NCBI GenBank assembly: GCA_002441045.1
Contig: DJWQ01000109.1
Coordinates: forward strand, 1 to 13,668
Length of the DNA stretch: 13,668 bases
Direction of reading: 5' to 3'
DNA from: Firmicutes bacterium UBA6226
GTDB lineage: Bacteria > Bacillota_A > Clostridia > Peptostreptococcales > Acidaminobacteraceae
Of this stretch, positions 7,054 to 13,668 are shown piece by piece. Each line of letters begins with the position of its first letter. The stretch's first letter is position 1. The position numbers and the translations under genes are program-made. The notes below the pieces were generated by a model that had not been told where the DNA came from, searched no databases, and saw only the letters and a list, made by a program, of their open reading frames with translations.

Positions 7054-7064
7054 CATCTGGAGGG
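7038..7064 (+). promoter_or_regulatory. GC-rich hairpin that can cover the potA ribosome binding site
   Basis: CCCTCC (7038-7043, at the end of the regulator gene) is the perfect complement of GGAGGG (7059-7064), the potA ribosome site, with a 15-nt loop holding the regulator's stop codon. In the mRNA the pair could hide the potA site until ribosomes finishing the upstream gene open it. The pairing is visible; the regulatory effect is inference. Confidence 0.35.
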
Positions 7065-7068
7065 AATC

Positions 7069-8109
7069 ATGAGCGATAAAATCGTAAAAGGACTAAATAT
7101 TACAAAAGAATTCAATGGTGTTCCTGTAGTTAAAAACATTGATTTTTGGGTTAAGAAAAATCAGTTTCTAACGATACTTGGACCAAGTGGTTGTGGAAAA
7201 ACGACGACGCTTAGAATGATCGCTGGATTCGAAACGCCAACTTCAGGCCAACTTTATTTTGAAGGAAAAGAAATTACTAATGTTCCTCCATACATGAGAC
7301 AAATCAATACCGTTTTCCAAAAATACGCATTATTTCCACATATGAATATCTATGAAAATATTGCATTTGGATTGCGTATTAAAAAGACCAGTGAAAAAGA
7401 GGTGGCAACTAAAGTAGCAAAAATGCTCGAGCTTGTTAATTTAAGTGGCTTTGAAAAGAGAAGTGTCAATTCGCTTTCAGGCGGTCAACAGCAAAGGATT
7501 GCTATTGCAAGAGCGCTTGTTAATGAACCTAAAGTTTTACTTTTAGACGAGCCACTTGGCGCGCTTGATTTAAAGTTGAGAAAAGAAATGCAAATAGAGC
7601 TTAAGAATATGCAAAAAGAGTTAGGGATTACTTTCGTTTATGTCACACATGATCAAGAGGAAGCACTGACCATGTCAGACAAAATAATTATCATGAATCA
7701 AGGAGAAATACAACAAATTGGTTCTCCTACTGATATTTACAATGAGCCTGAGAATGCGTTTGTTGCTGACTTTATAGGTGAGAGTAATATCTTTGATGGT
7801 GTGATGCACGAGGACTTCAAAGTTAGTTTCTGCGAAAGAGAGTTTGTATGCGTGGATAAAGGCTTTGATAGAAACGAAAGAGTAGATGTCGTCGTACGCC
7901 CTGAAGATGTGAGACTAGTGGCGAAAAGTGAAGGTCTTTTGACTGGTATCGTTAAGTCAGTTGTATTTAAAGGTGTACATTATGAAATGCTCGTTGCTGA
8001 AAATGATCGTGAATGGATGGTACATAGCACAACTATGGAGCGAGAAGGCACTGAAGTGGGACTGTTTATGACACCAGATGACATTCACATAATGTGTAAG
8101 GAGGGGTAA
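7069..8109 (+). CDS. potA: Spermidine/putrescine ABC transporter ATP-binding protein PotA
   Basis: This 346-residue cytoplasmic ATPase powers polyamine import through PotBC. It shows Walker A GPSGCGKT (38-45), the Q-loop in [12 protein letters not shown] (Q84), signature LSGGQQQR (136-143), Walker B VLLLDEP (156-162), D-loop GALD and the switch histidine in YVTHDQEEA (H194). All catalytic residues are intact. Residues about 235-346 form the C-terminal TOBE regulatory domain typical of PotA/MalK-type ATPases, with [10 protein letters not shown] near 280. Its GGAGGG ribosome site lies 4 nt before the ATG, and potB starts 2 nt after its stop. Substrate assignment rests on the potABCD gene order and the downstream PotD-type binding protein. 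Confidence 0.95.
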   Translation: MSDKIVKGLNITKEFNGVPVVKNIDFWVKKNQFLTILGPSGCGKTTTLRMIAGFETPTSGQLYFEGKEITNVPPYMRQINTVFQKYALFPHMNIYENIAFGLRIKKTSEKEVATKVAKMLELVNLSGFEKRSVNSLSGGQQQRIAIARALVNEPKVLLLDEPLGALDLKLRKEMQIELKNMQKELGITFVYVTHDQEEALTMSDKIIIMNQGEIQQIGSPTDIYNEPENAFVADFIGESNIFDGVMHEDFKVSFCEREFVCVDKGFDRNERVDVVVRPEDVRLVAKSEGLLTGIVKSVVFKGVHYEMLVAENDREWMVHSTTMEREGTEVGLFMTPDDIHIMCKEG

Positions 8110-8111
8110 GA

Positions 8112-8948
8112 ATGATAAAAAGGCTTGCCTCTGGACCCTATCTATTTTGGTTAATTATGTTTATTGTCGTGCCACTTTTGATGGTGTTTGGTTATAGTAT
8201 CATCCAAACAGATGGCGACGGCAATTTATCTATTACTTTTTCAAATTTTGCACGTGCATTTGATCCAATCTATATCACCGTATTAGGACGATCACTTAAG
8301 ATAGCGCTTGAAGCAACTGCTATTTGCTTGTTATTAGGTTATCCAATGGCAATGATTTTAGCAAAAATGAACATTAAATATAGAACCTTTGCAGTTATGA
8401 TGTTTGTTGTTCCAATGTGGATGAATTTTTTACTTAGAACTTATGCTTGGATGACCATCCTAGGCAAAAATGGTGTTTTGAACGGGATATTATCTTTTTT
8501 CGGTTTACCTCAAGTGCAGTTTCTCTACTCAGAAGGTGCTGTATTACTAGGCATGGTATACAACTTTTTACCTTTTATGGTGTTGCCGATTTATACGGTT
8601 TTGATGAAGATGGATTCTAGCTTAATTGAAGCTGCAGAAGATCTAGGTGGCAATAAGGTCACTGTATTTTCTAAAGTGATTTTACCGTTATCGATTCCTG
8701 GCGTTTTATCGGGTGTATCCATGGTATTTATGCCGGCGGTTAGTACCTTCGTTATTTCTAACTTACTTTACGGTGGACAGTACATGTTAATCGGTAACTT
8801 AATTGAACAGCAATATCTCGTCGTCAACGATTGGAACTTTGGTTCTGCTGTCGCAATGATTCTCATGGCTCTGATCTTAATCTCCATGGCTGTTATGAAT
8901 AAAGTCGGTGGGGATAATCCGGAAGATAGGGGGACAGGACTATGGTAG
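8112..8948 (+). CDS. potB: Spermidine/putrescine ABC transporter permease PotB
   Basis: The 278-residue integral membrane protein has about six hydrophobic segments, the first at residues 11-31, with the central ones around 73-110 and 137-165. The permease EAA loop reads EAAEDLGGNKVTVFSK (173-188), the cytoplasmic contact with PotA. It forms the translocation channel with PotC and begins with the family-typical N-terminal membrane segment followed by an outside loop. AGGAGGGG overlaps the end of potA. The end of the gene overlaps potC by 7 nt, so translation of the two permeases is coupled, as expected for a heterodimer. Confidence 0.94.
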   Translation: MIKRLASGPYLFWLIMFIVVPLLMVFGYSIIQTDGDGNLSITFSNFARAFDPIYITVLGRSLKIALEATAICLLLGYPMAMILAKMNIKYRTFAVMMFVVPMWMNFLLRTYAWMTILGKNGVLNGILSFFGLPQVQFLYSEGAVLLGMVYNFLPFMVLPIYTVLMKMDSSLIEAAEDLGGNKVTVFSKVILPLSIPGVLSGVSMVFMPAVSTFVISNLLYGGQYMLIGNLIEQQYLVVNDWNFGSAVAMILMALILISMAVMNKVGGDNPEDRGTGLW

Positions 8949-9715
8949 GAAAATGGCTAAAACGTTTTTATACAACACTCATGTTTGGTTTCCTTTATGC
9001 ACCGATAGCTGTACTAGCAGTATTTTCATTTAATGATTCAAAATCTACTGCAAAGTGGGGTGGATTTACGTTTGATTGGTATAAAAGTCTCTTTCAAAAT
9101 GATTTGATAATGCGCTCACTCTATTACACCATTTTGGTTGCAATTGTAGCAGCCGCTATTTCAACTGTCATTGGAACTTTTGCTGCTTTTGGTTTGTTCT
9201 ATATGAAGCCACTCAAACAAAAAGTACTTTTAAATGTCAATTCATTACCGATTTTAAATCCAGATATCGTTACAGGGATCTCTTTAATGACACTGTTTGT
9301 AGCATTAAATATTAAACTTGGTCTGTTAACGATGATTATTGCACATGTGACCTTCTGTATTCCTTATGTGGTACTCTCAGTATTACCTAAGTTCAAACAG
9401 ATGCCGAGTGAGATGTTAGAAGCAGCTATGGACTTAGGTGCAACTCCTTGGTATGCGTTCAGAAAAGTCATCTATCCTGAGATTAAACCGGGGATTATCA
9501 CAGGAGCTCTTATTGCATTTACATTATCGATAGACGATTTCGTTATCAGTTTCTTTAATACTGGGAACGGTGTAAGTAACTTATCGATTGCGATTTATTC
9601 TATGGCAAGAAGAGGCATTAAACCTGAAATTAACGCACTTTCCACTTTAATGTTTTTAACAGTTTTAATACTGTTATTAATACTCAATAAGAGAACAAAA
9701 ATTGAAGAAATCTGA
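8942..9715 (+). CDS. potC: Spermidine/putrescine ABC transporter permease PotC
   Basis: The 257-residue membrane protein is the second permease half. It has about six transmembrane segments (first at residues 10-30, last at about 232-250) and the EAA loop EAAMDLGATPWYAFRK (160-175). The motif LSIDDFVISFF near 198-208 is characteristic of PotC/PotI-type permeases. The ATG lies within the last codons of potB, in a +1-shifted frame, with AGGGGGACAGG as the ribosome site. Pairing with PotB and PotA, and the PotD gene that follows, supports polyamine uptake. Confidence 0.94.
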   Translation: MVGKWLKRFYTTLMFGFLYAPIAVLAVFSFNDSKSTAKWGGFTFDWYKSLFQNDLIMRSLYYTILVAIVAAAISTVIGTFAAFGLFYMKPLKQKVLLNVNSLPILNPDIVTGISLMTLFVALNIKLGLLTMIIAHVTFCIPYVVLSVLPKFKQMPSEMLEAAMDLGATPWYAFRKVIYPEIKPGIITGALIAFTLSIDDFVISFFNTGNGVSNLSIAIYSMARRGIKPEINALSTLMFLTVLILLLILNKRTKIEEI

Positions 9716-9737
9716 TAAGCGGTTTTTATAAATTCAA

Positions 9738-9760
9738 CATACAATCAGCTTGGTTGTGTG
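9738..9760 (+). promoter_or_regulatory. Intercistronic hairpin between potC and potD
   Basis: CATACAATC (9738-9746) pairs with GGTTGTGTG (9752-9760) as a 9-bp stem with two G-U pairs and the loop AGCTT. An outer pairing of TGATAA (9713-9718) with TTATCA (9764-9769) could extend the structure. No T tract follows, so it is more likely an mRNA processing or stability element than a terminator. It sits in the only sizeable gap (97 nt) within the operon. Confidence 0.4.
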
Positions 9761-9812
9761 GGTTTATCAAAGATGAAGTTCGCTTACAGAAGATTAAGAA
9801 GGGAGAATGATA

Positions 9813-10850
9813 ATGAAAAGAGTTTTAGCAATTTTATTAATGGTCGTACTCGTCAGCAGTTTGTTTACTGGCTGTAAGAAAGATGATCAAGTCGTATTAA
9901 ATGTTTACAACTGGGGCGATTATATAGATGAGGATATCTTCGATACCTTTGAAGAAGAAACGGGAATCAAAATAAACTATGAAACATATGCGACAAACGA
10001 AGAAATGTACACTAAAATTAAGAAGGGTGGCACACAATACGACATCGCTATTCCTTCTGACTATATGATTGAAAAAATGATCAAAGAAGATTTAGTCGAG
10101 CCACTTGACTTAACTAAAATTCCGAATTATGCTAATATAAATGATAGGTTTAAAAACCTAGATTTTGACCCTAACAATGAGTATTCAGTACCGTATTTTT
10201 GGGGGACTGTAGGTATCATTTATAACACGAATCTTATTGCTGATCCTATTGATTCTTGGAGTGTGCTTTGGGATGCAAAATATGCAAATCAATTTACAAT
10301 GGTGGATTCTCAAAGAGATTCAATAATGGTTGCACTTAAAAAACTTGGGTATTCTATGAATACGAAGAGTGTTGATGAACTTGAAGCGGCAAAACAAGCT
10401 TTAATAGAGCAAAAGCCATTGGTACTTGCTTACGTTGGTGACAATGTAAAGGACATGTTAATCAGTGAAGAGGCTGCTATGGCTGTTGTTTGGTCTGGTG
10501 AAGCAAGCAATGTTATTCAAGAGTATGATAACTTTGAATACGTGTTGCCTAAAGAAGGTTCTAATATTTGGTTTGACAATATTGTAATTCCAAAAGGTGC
10601 AAAAAATATTGATGCTGCCCACGAGTTTATCAACTTCTTATGCAGGGGCGATATCGGATTTAAGAATGCAGATTATGTTGGTTATGCGACTTGTAATGAT
10701 GAAACGATGAAACTATTGGATCCAGCTTTGATGGGTACAACTTACGCCTATCCGGATGATTCTTTATTAACAAATTTCGAAATCTTCCAAGATCCAGGTG
10801 ACTTTATTTCAGAATACGATCGTATTTGGACAGAAATCAAAGCAAAATAA
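9813..10850 (+). CDS. potD: Spermidine/putrescine-binding lipoprotein PotD
   Basis: The 345-residue product begins with a lipoprotein signal peptide (MKRVLAILLMVVLVSSLFTGC), lipidated at C21, so it is anchored outside the membrane next to PotBC. NWGDYID (33-39), PSDYMIEKM, GTVGIIYNT, VVWSGEA (W227) and WFDNIVIP (W253, D255) match the PotD family. W34, Y37, W227, W253 and D255 correspond to aromatic and acidic residues that hold the polyamine in E. coli PotD. The segment DSQRD (165-169) lines up with E. coli DDARE, so the two acidic contacts there read Ser and Asp here. I chose ATG 9813 because GGGAG (9801-9805) is 7 nt upstream; the ATG at 9807 is only 1 nt from that site. It is the last gene of the pot operon, followed by a hairpin at 10865-10893. 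Confidence 0.94.
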   Translation: MKRVLAILLMVVLVSSLFTGCKKDDQVVLNVYNWGDYIDEDIFDTFEEETGIKINYETYATNEEMYTKIKKGGTQYDIAIPSDYMIEKMIKEDLVEPLDLTKIPNYANINDRFKNLDFDPNNEYSVPYFWGTVGIIYNTNLIADPIDSWSVLWDAKYANQFTMVDSQRDSIMVALKKLGYSMNTKSVDELEAAKQALIEQKPLVLAYVGDNVKDMLISEEAAMAVVWSGEASNVIQEYDNFEYVLPKEGSNIWFDNIVIPKGAKNIDAAHEFINFLCRGDIGFKNADYVGYATCNDETMKLLDPALMGTTYAYPDDSLLTNFEIFQDPGDFISEYDRIWTEIKAK

Positions 10851-10864
10851 TGATTATGATAACG

Positions 10865-10893
10865 ATGAGCCCATTTTTAGTGAATGGGCTCAT
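10865..10893 (+). terminator. Hairpin terminator after potD, with a weak T tract
   Basis: ATGAGCCCATT (10865-10875) pairs perfectly with AATGGGCTCAT (10883-10893) around a 7-nt loop. Only a short T stretch follows (TTTGG, then TATGTT), so termination is probably incomplete and some transcripts may continue into folD, whose start is 25 nt downstream. No promoter of good quality is seen between this hairpin and folD. Confidence 0.6.
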
Positions 10894-10918
10894 TTGGTAT
10901 GTTAGACGAGGAGGCTAT

Positions 10919-11746
10919 ATGATAATTGACGGCAATGCAATCGCGAAAAAAATAAAAGATAAAGCAAGAAACTGTTGTTCAGACTGTTATAGAAAACCCA
11001 ATGTAGTAGCCATTATGTTGGGTGAGAATCCTTCCTCAGAAGCATATTTAAGAATGATAGAGAGAACCTGTCATAGTGTCGAATTTGGTTATCGTCTAGA
11101 TCGTTTTGATACCTCATTGTCTGAGCACGAGTTACTTTCGCATATTCAAAAATTAAACGCAGACGAAGAAGTGGATGGCATCTTGGTTCAAATGCCACTA
11201 CCAAAGCATGTAAGTGAAGAAAAAGTAATCATGGCAATTGCGCCTGAGAAGGATTTGGATGGTTTTCACCCAATCAATGCGGGGCGATTATTCAAAGGTG
11301 AGAAGGCGACACGACCATGTACGCCACTTGCAGTTATTACGATGTTTAAGGAACTTGAAATTGATCTAGAAGGGAAATACATCGTCGTGATTGGTAGAAG
11401 TAATATCGTTGGTAAACCACTTGCTGTCATGCTGATGGAAAATAATGCAACGGTGACCATTTGTCATTCTAGGACGGTCGATTTGGAAGAACATACGCGG
11501 AAAGCAGATATTATTATCGTCGCAGTTGGCATCGCAAATTTCTTGAAAAGAGAAATGGTCAGTGAAAAAGCAATCGTAATCGATGTAGGTATGAACGAAG
11601 TCGATGGAAAGCTTGTTGGCGATGTGGATTTCGAAAGTATGAAAGATTATGTACAGATGATTACACCAGTTCCTGGTGGTGTAGGACCTGTAACAAATGC
11701 AGTATTGTTATTAAACGTCATAGAACATTTTAAAGGGGTAAAATAG
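10919..11746 (+). CDS. folD: FolD-type methylenetetrahydrofolate dehydrogenase, with catalytic-lysine position replaced
   Basis: FolD normally oxidises 5,10-methylene-THF with NADP+ and hydrolyses the methenyl product to 10-formyl-THF. This 275-residue copy keeps LGENPSSEAY (34-43), VDGILVQMPLP (85-95), DLDGFHPINAGRL (112-124), RPCTP (132-136), the dinucleotide-binding VIGRSNIVGKP (157-167) and TPVPGGVGPVTNA (249-261). The lysine four residues after the conserved tyrosine (E. coli Y50/K54) is Ile47 here, while the following conserved cysteine (C51) is kept, so the alignment is secure. That lysine is needed for cyclohydrolase activity, so this may be a dehydrogenase-only enzyme (inference). 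CCSDC (19-23) near the N-terminus is also unusual. ATG 10919 follows GAGGAGG (10908-10914); a longer frame back to 10826 overlaps potD and the hairpin and was not used. Its stop overlaps the next start by 1 nt. Confidence 0.88.
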   Translation: MIIDGNAIAKKIKDKARNCCSDCYRKPNVVAIMLGENPSSEAYLRMIERTCHSVEFGYRLDRFDTSLSEHELLSHIQKLNADEEVDGILVQMPLPKHVSEEKVIMAIAPEKDLDGFHPINAGRLFKGEKATRPCTPLAVITMFKELEIDLEGKYIVVIGRSNIVGKPLAVMLMENNATVTICHSRTVDLEEHTRKADIIIVAVGIANFLKREMVSEKAIVIDVGMNEVDGKLVGDVDFESMKDYVQMITPVPGGVGPVTNAVLLLNVIEHFKGVK

Positions 11747-13389
11747 TGAATATCCTAGGGATTGTTTTAACTATCAGTTCAATAATTGGCGCAGCAGTGT
11801 ATTTTGCAAAGGAAAAGGAAGAAATCCCCATAGATGTATACCGGGATTACGAGCTTTTTCTCAATGCTATGACAGAGTATAGAGAGCATCATCCAGATTA
11901 CGCAAAAGATATAAGACGTTTGACTTCTTATATAGATGTTCCCTTTAAGTTAAACTTAAAGAGATATGCCCTTTCCCTAGATGGCAAGTTTTTAACTGTG
12001 TCAGGTCTCCCTGAAGAAGAAGCACAGGCATTAATCAATGAAATCGGCGGGGACTCGTATATTAATGGGATATACACTTATTTGACTTTAAGACGAGTGA
12101 ATGATCTTAGTCGAATCAAACCAGTAGCCCATTTTTCAATGAAGCCTGATAATAAGTTTACAACGACCTCTTATATCACTTATGATACGTCTTCGTGTAT
12201 CGCTGAAGATGGTGAAATTCTAGAAAAGAAGTGGGAAAACAAGCAAGCTACTTTTAAGGAACCAGGGATCTATACGATCCGACTGAAGATTAAAGACAAA
12301 AATGGTAACTGGTCAGATGTCTTTGAACGTGAAATTAAAGTAGCAGAAGAGCAAGGCATTAAGCAGATTGAAACGTACGATGGTTCGTTTTTTATGGTAT
12401 ATAATAATGGTAAGTCGCTTTCAAGAGGCCAAAACGAATTTGGTCAATTGGGGATTGGCTCGCTTCATGCTTCTCCAGATTTAAAGTACAATTCGATGTA
12501 CGATTCTGTTCTAGATGTCGCTTGTGGTGAAAACTTCAATGTGTTCAGATTTCACGATGGTTCAGTAGGGACAGCGGGAAGTAACCGTAATGGTGAGTTG
12601 GCAACCGGTGATAAAAACAATCAGAAAACCATCAATATCGTTTGGGGATTAGAAAACATCAAACAGATAGCTGCTGGTAATAAATTTGCGGCTGCACTGG
12701 ATTATGAAGGCAATGTTTATGTATGGGGCGATAATTCATATAATCAATTGATGAAAGAAGATATGGTGGATTCAACAACGCCGATAAAACTTTCCGGTGT
12801 ATCTGGGATCAAGCAAATCGCATGTGGTTCAAACTTTGGATTGGCACTTAAATACGATGGGACAGTAATGGCATGGGGCGACAACTCACATGGTCAATTA
12901 GCGGTTGGCTATAAGGGGAGTATTCCTAATGCATCAGTTACCTTATACTCAAATGTTAAAAGTGTTCATGCAGGCGACAAGTATTCGCTAGTTGTAACTG
13001 AGTCGGGTAAGGTAATCGGATGTGGTAATAATACCTATGGGCAATTAGGGATGAAGGGAAAGTCAGAGGTTTTATTCCCAACAGAGATTATTGGTTTAAA
13101 AGATGTTGAAAGCATTAGAGCAAGAGAGTCTTTAGTACTTGCTTTATTGAAAACAGGAAAAATTTATATATGGGGTATTTTCAATTCGCCTGCGAGTAAA
13201 CCTATATTTGATCCCACAGAGATACCTGGTATATCTTATGTGAAGCATTTTGCAAACAGTGGAAAAAAAGGATTTGCTATAGATATTAATAATGATTTTT
13301 ATATTATCAATGATTTGTCAGGAAGATATGAAAAGAAAAAAATGTATGACAATTTCAATGATTTTATCGAAAATGAGGGTTCAAAGTAG
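11746..13389 (+). CDS. Membrane-anchored PKD-like and RCC1-repeat beta-propeller protein
   Basis: The 547-residue protein starts with GTG 11746, overlapping the folD stop (TAGTG), with AAAGGGG 7 nt upstream. Residues 3-20 form one hydrophobic segment with little positive charge before it, a likely signal anchor. Residues 25-120 are a small mixed alpha/beta region of unknown family. Residues about 126-200 (PVAHFSMKP ... GIYTIRLKIKDKNGNWSD) look like a PKD/Ig-like beta-sandwich. From about 204 to 525 lie six to seven RCC1-type repeats of about 50 residues, marked by FGQLGIG (232), NGELATG (282), YVWGDNSYNQL (325), MAWGDNSHGQL (375), CGNNTYGQLG (426) and IYIWG (473). The propeller probably binds a protein, carbohydrate or peptide partner outside the membrane (inference). 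No catalytic motif is seen, and I know of no functional link to folate metabolism. Confidence 0.8.
   Translation: MNILGIVLTISSIIGAAVYFAKEKEEIPIDVYRDYELFLNAMTEYREHHPDYAKDIRRLTSYIDVPFKLNLKRYALSLDGKFLTVSGLPEEEAQALINEIGGDSYINGIYTYLTLRRVNDLSRIKPVAHFSMKPDNKFTTTSYITYDTSSCIAEDGEILEKKWENKQATFKEPGIYTIRLKIKDKNGNWSDVFEREIKVAEEQGIKQIETYDGSFFMVYNNGKSLSRGQNEFGQLGIGSLHASPDLKYNSMYDSVLDVACGENFNVFRFHDGSVGTAGSNRNGELATGDKNNQKTINIVWGLENIKQIAAGNKFAAALDYEGNVYVWGDNSYNQLMKEDMVDSTTPIKLSGVSGIKQIACGSNFGLALKYDGTVMAWGDNSHGQLAVGYKGSIPNASVTLYSNVKSVHAGDKYSLVVTESGKVIGCGNNTYGQLGMKGKSEVLFPTEIIGLKDVESIRARESLVLALLKTGKIYIWGIFNSPASKPIFDPTEIPGISYVKHFANSGKKGFAIDINNDFYIINDLSGRYEKKKMYDNFNDFIENEGSK
12355..13325 (+). repeat. Protein-level tandem RCC1 repeats (about 50 codons per unit)
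   Basis: Successive units share the pattern I(K/D)QIA(A/C)G..(F/Y)..AL..(D/E)G.V..WGDN..GQL. The central two units, starting near 12655 and 12805, are the most alike: VYVWGDNSYNQL and VMAWGDNSHGQL recur exactly 150 nt apart (GGGGCGA at about 12724 and 12874), suggesting duplication within the propeller. Outer units are more diverged, and the last ones have lost part of the GQLG signature. Confidence 0.7.
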
Positions 13390-13400
13390 TAATAATAATG

Positions 13401-13406
13401 TATAAT
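13401..13406 (+). promoter_or_regulatory. Possible -10 box of a promoter for the PilZ gene
   Basis: A perfect TATAAT lies 12 nt after the stop of the RCC1 gene and 33 nt before the PilZ start. The -35 region is weak (GGTTCA at 17-bp spacing), so this is a tentative promoter. No terminator lies between the two genes, and co-transcription with folD/RCC1 is possible. Confidence 0.35.
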
Positions 13407-13438
13407 GGTATGAGAACCTTTTGTTTAAGGAGGCGTTT

Positions 13439-13668
13439 ATGAGAGAGAGAAGGCGTTCGCACAGAATGACTTATAATGCTGTAATCAATATCGATCAAGT
13501 CTATAACCAAGAGGAGACGATTATAGGTAATAAAGAATTCCCTATAGAAATTATTGATATTTCAAAAGGTGGTATTGGTTTTAATACGCAAGAACATCTT
13601 CCATTGAATTATTATTTTAATGCTAAAATCGATTTAGGCAGCGGGAAACAGTTTTACAGTGTACTTCG
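13439..13668 (+). CDS. PilZ-domain protein (c-di-GMP receptor), 3'-truncated by window edge
   Basis: The frame is open from ATG 13439 to the end of the window (76 full codons), so the C-terminus is missing. The N-terminus MRERRRSHR has the PilZ RxxxR motif (R5/R9), and IDISKGGIGF (about residues 37-46) is the second c-di-GMP-binding motif (D-x-S-x-x-G). Both halves of the binding site are intact, so the protein should bind cyclic di-GMP. PilZ domains beginning at the very N-terminus are often stand-alone proteins of about 100-220 residues that tune motility, adhesion or secretion; partner domains beyond the edge cannot be excluded. AAGGAGG (13427-13433), 5 nt before the ATG, fixes the start. 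Confidence 0.85.
   Translation, partial: MRERRRSHRMTYNAVINIDQVYNQEETIIGNKEFPIEIIDISKGGIGFNTQEHLPLNYYFNAKIDLGSGKQFYSVL

Noticed and set aside
9807..9812. Earlier ATG for potD
   Set aside because: Only 1 nt separates it from GGGAG, while ATG 9813 has proper spacing and begins a clean lipoprotein signal peptide (MKRVL).
10826..10918. FolD extension starting inside potD
   Set aside because: It would overlap the potD stop and span the post-potD hairpin; GAGGAGG before ATG 10919 and the family-typical IIDG start mark the true N-terminus.
12355..13325. CRISPR-like or satellite DNA repeats
   Set aside because: The periodicity is at protein level (RCC1 blades of about 50 codons) with diverged DNA; no constant repeats or spacers.
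13390..13438. Terminator between the RCC1 and PilZ genes
   Set aside because: Only a 3-bp GGT/ACC pairing precedes the TTTTG stretch; too weak to call.

Overview
The window looks like chromosomal DNA from a low-GC Bacillota, most probably a motile member of the Clostridia. The supporting signs are strong AGGAGG-type ribosome sites, near-consensus sigma-A promoters, intrinsic terminators with T tracts, lipobox substrate-binding lipoproteins, a CheV chemotaxis adaptor and a PilZ protein. The genus cannot be fixed from the sequence. All recognisable genes are on the + strand and coding density is high. The largest gene-free gap is about 235 nt. I saw no mobile element, CRISPR array, tRNA or rRNA.

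Layout. (1) 1-669: the 3' end of a PP2C/SpoIIE-type serine phosphatase gene, cut by the window edge. (2) 675-3970: a sigma-A promoter (TTGACG-17-TATAAT) driving three tightly packed genes: an ArsR-like winged-helix regulator, an oligopeptide-type (SBP_bac_5) lipoprotein without its permeases, and a QueG-like double [4Fe-4S]/cobalamin protein. (3) 3951-5252: a single-gene unit for a Kbl/AONS-family PLP enzyme with its own promoter and terminator. (4) 5266-6400: a single-gene cheV unit (CheW plus receiver domain) with promoter, leader hairpin and strong terminator. (5) 6405-10893: a polyamine uptake operon, XRE-cupin regulator followed by potA-potB-potC-potD. It has a consensus promoter, overlapping inverted repeats just downstream of the predicted transcription start, and hairpins at potA, before potD and after potD. 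(6) 10919-13389: folD translationally coupled to a membrane-anchored protein with a PKD-like domain and RCC1 repeats. (7) 13439 to the right edge: the start of a PilZ-domain (c-di-GMP receptor) gene.

How the genes work together. The XRE-cupin protein probably senses polyamine status and controls PotABCD, an ATP-driven spermidine/putrescine importer. CheV, the PP2C phosphatase and the PilZ protein are signalling components for chemotaxis, a phosphorylation-based partner switch and c-di-GMP, but nothing here shows that they share a pathway. FolD belongs to one-carbon metabolism.

The points most worth a second look are a FolD that carries isoleucine where the catalytic lysine of bifunctional FolD normally sits, its start-stop coupling to an RCC1 propeller protein, the regulator/orphan-SBP/QueG-like operon, and the layered RNA and DNA structures in the pot operon. 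I see no clear evidence of a wholly new defence or mobile system.
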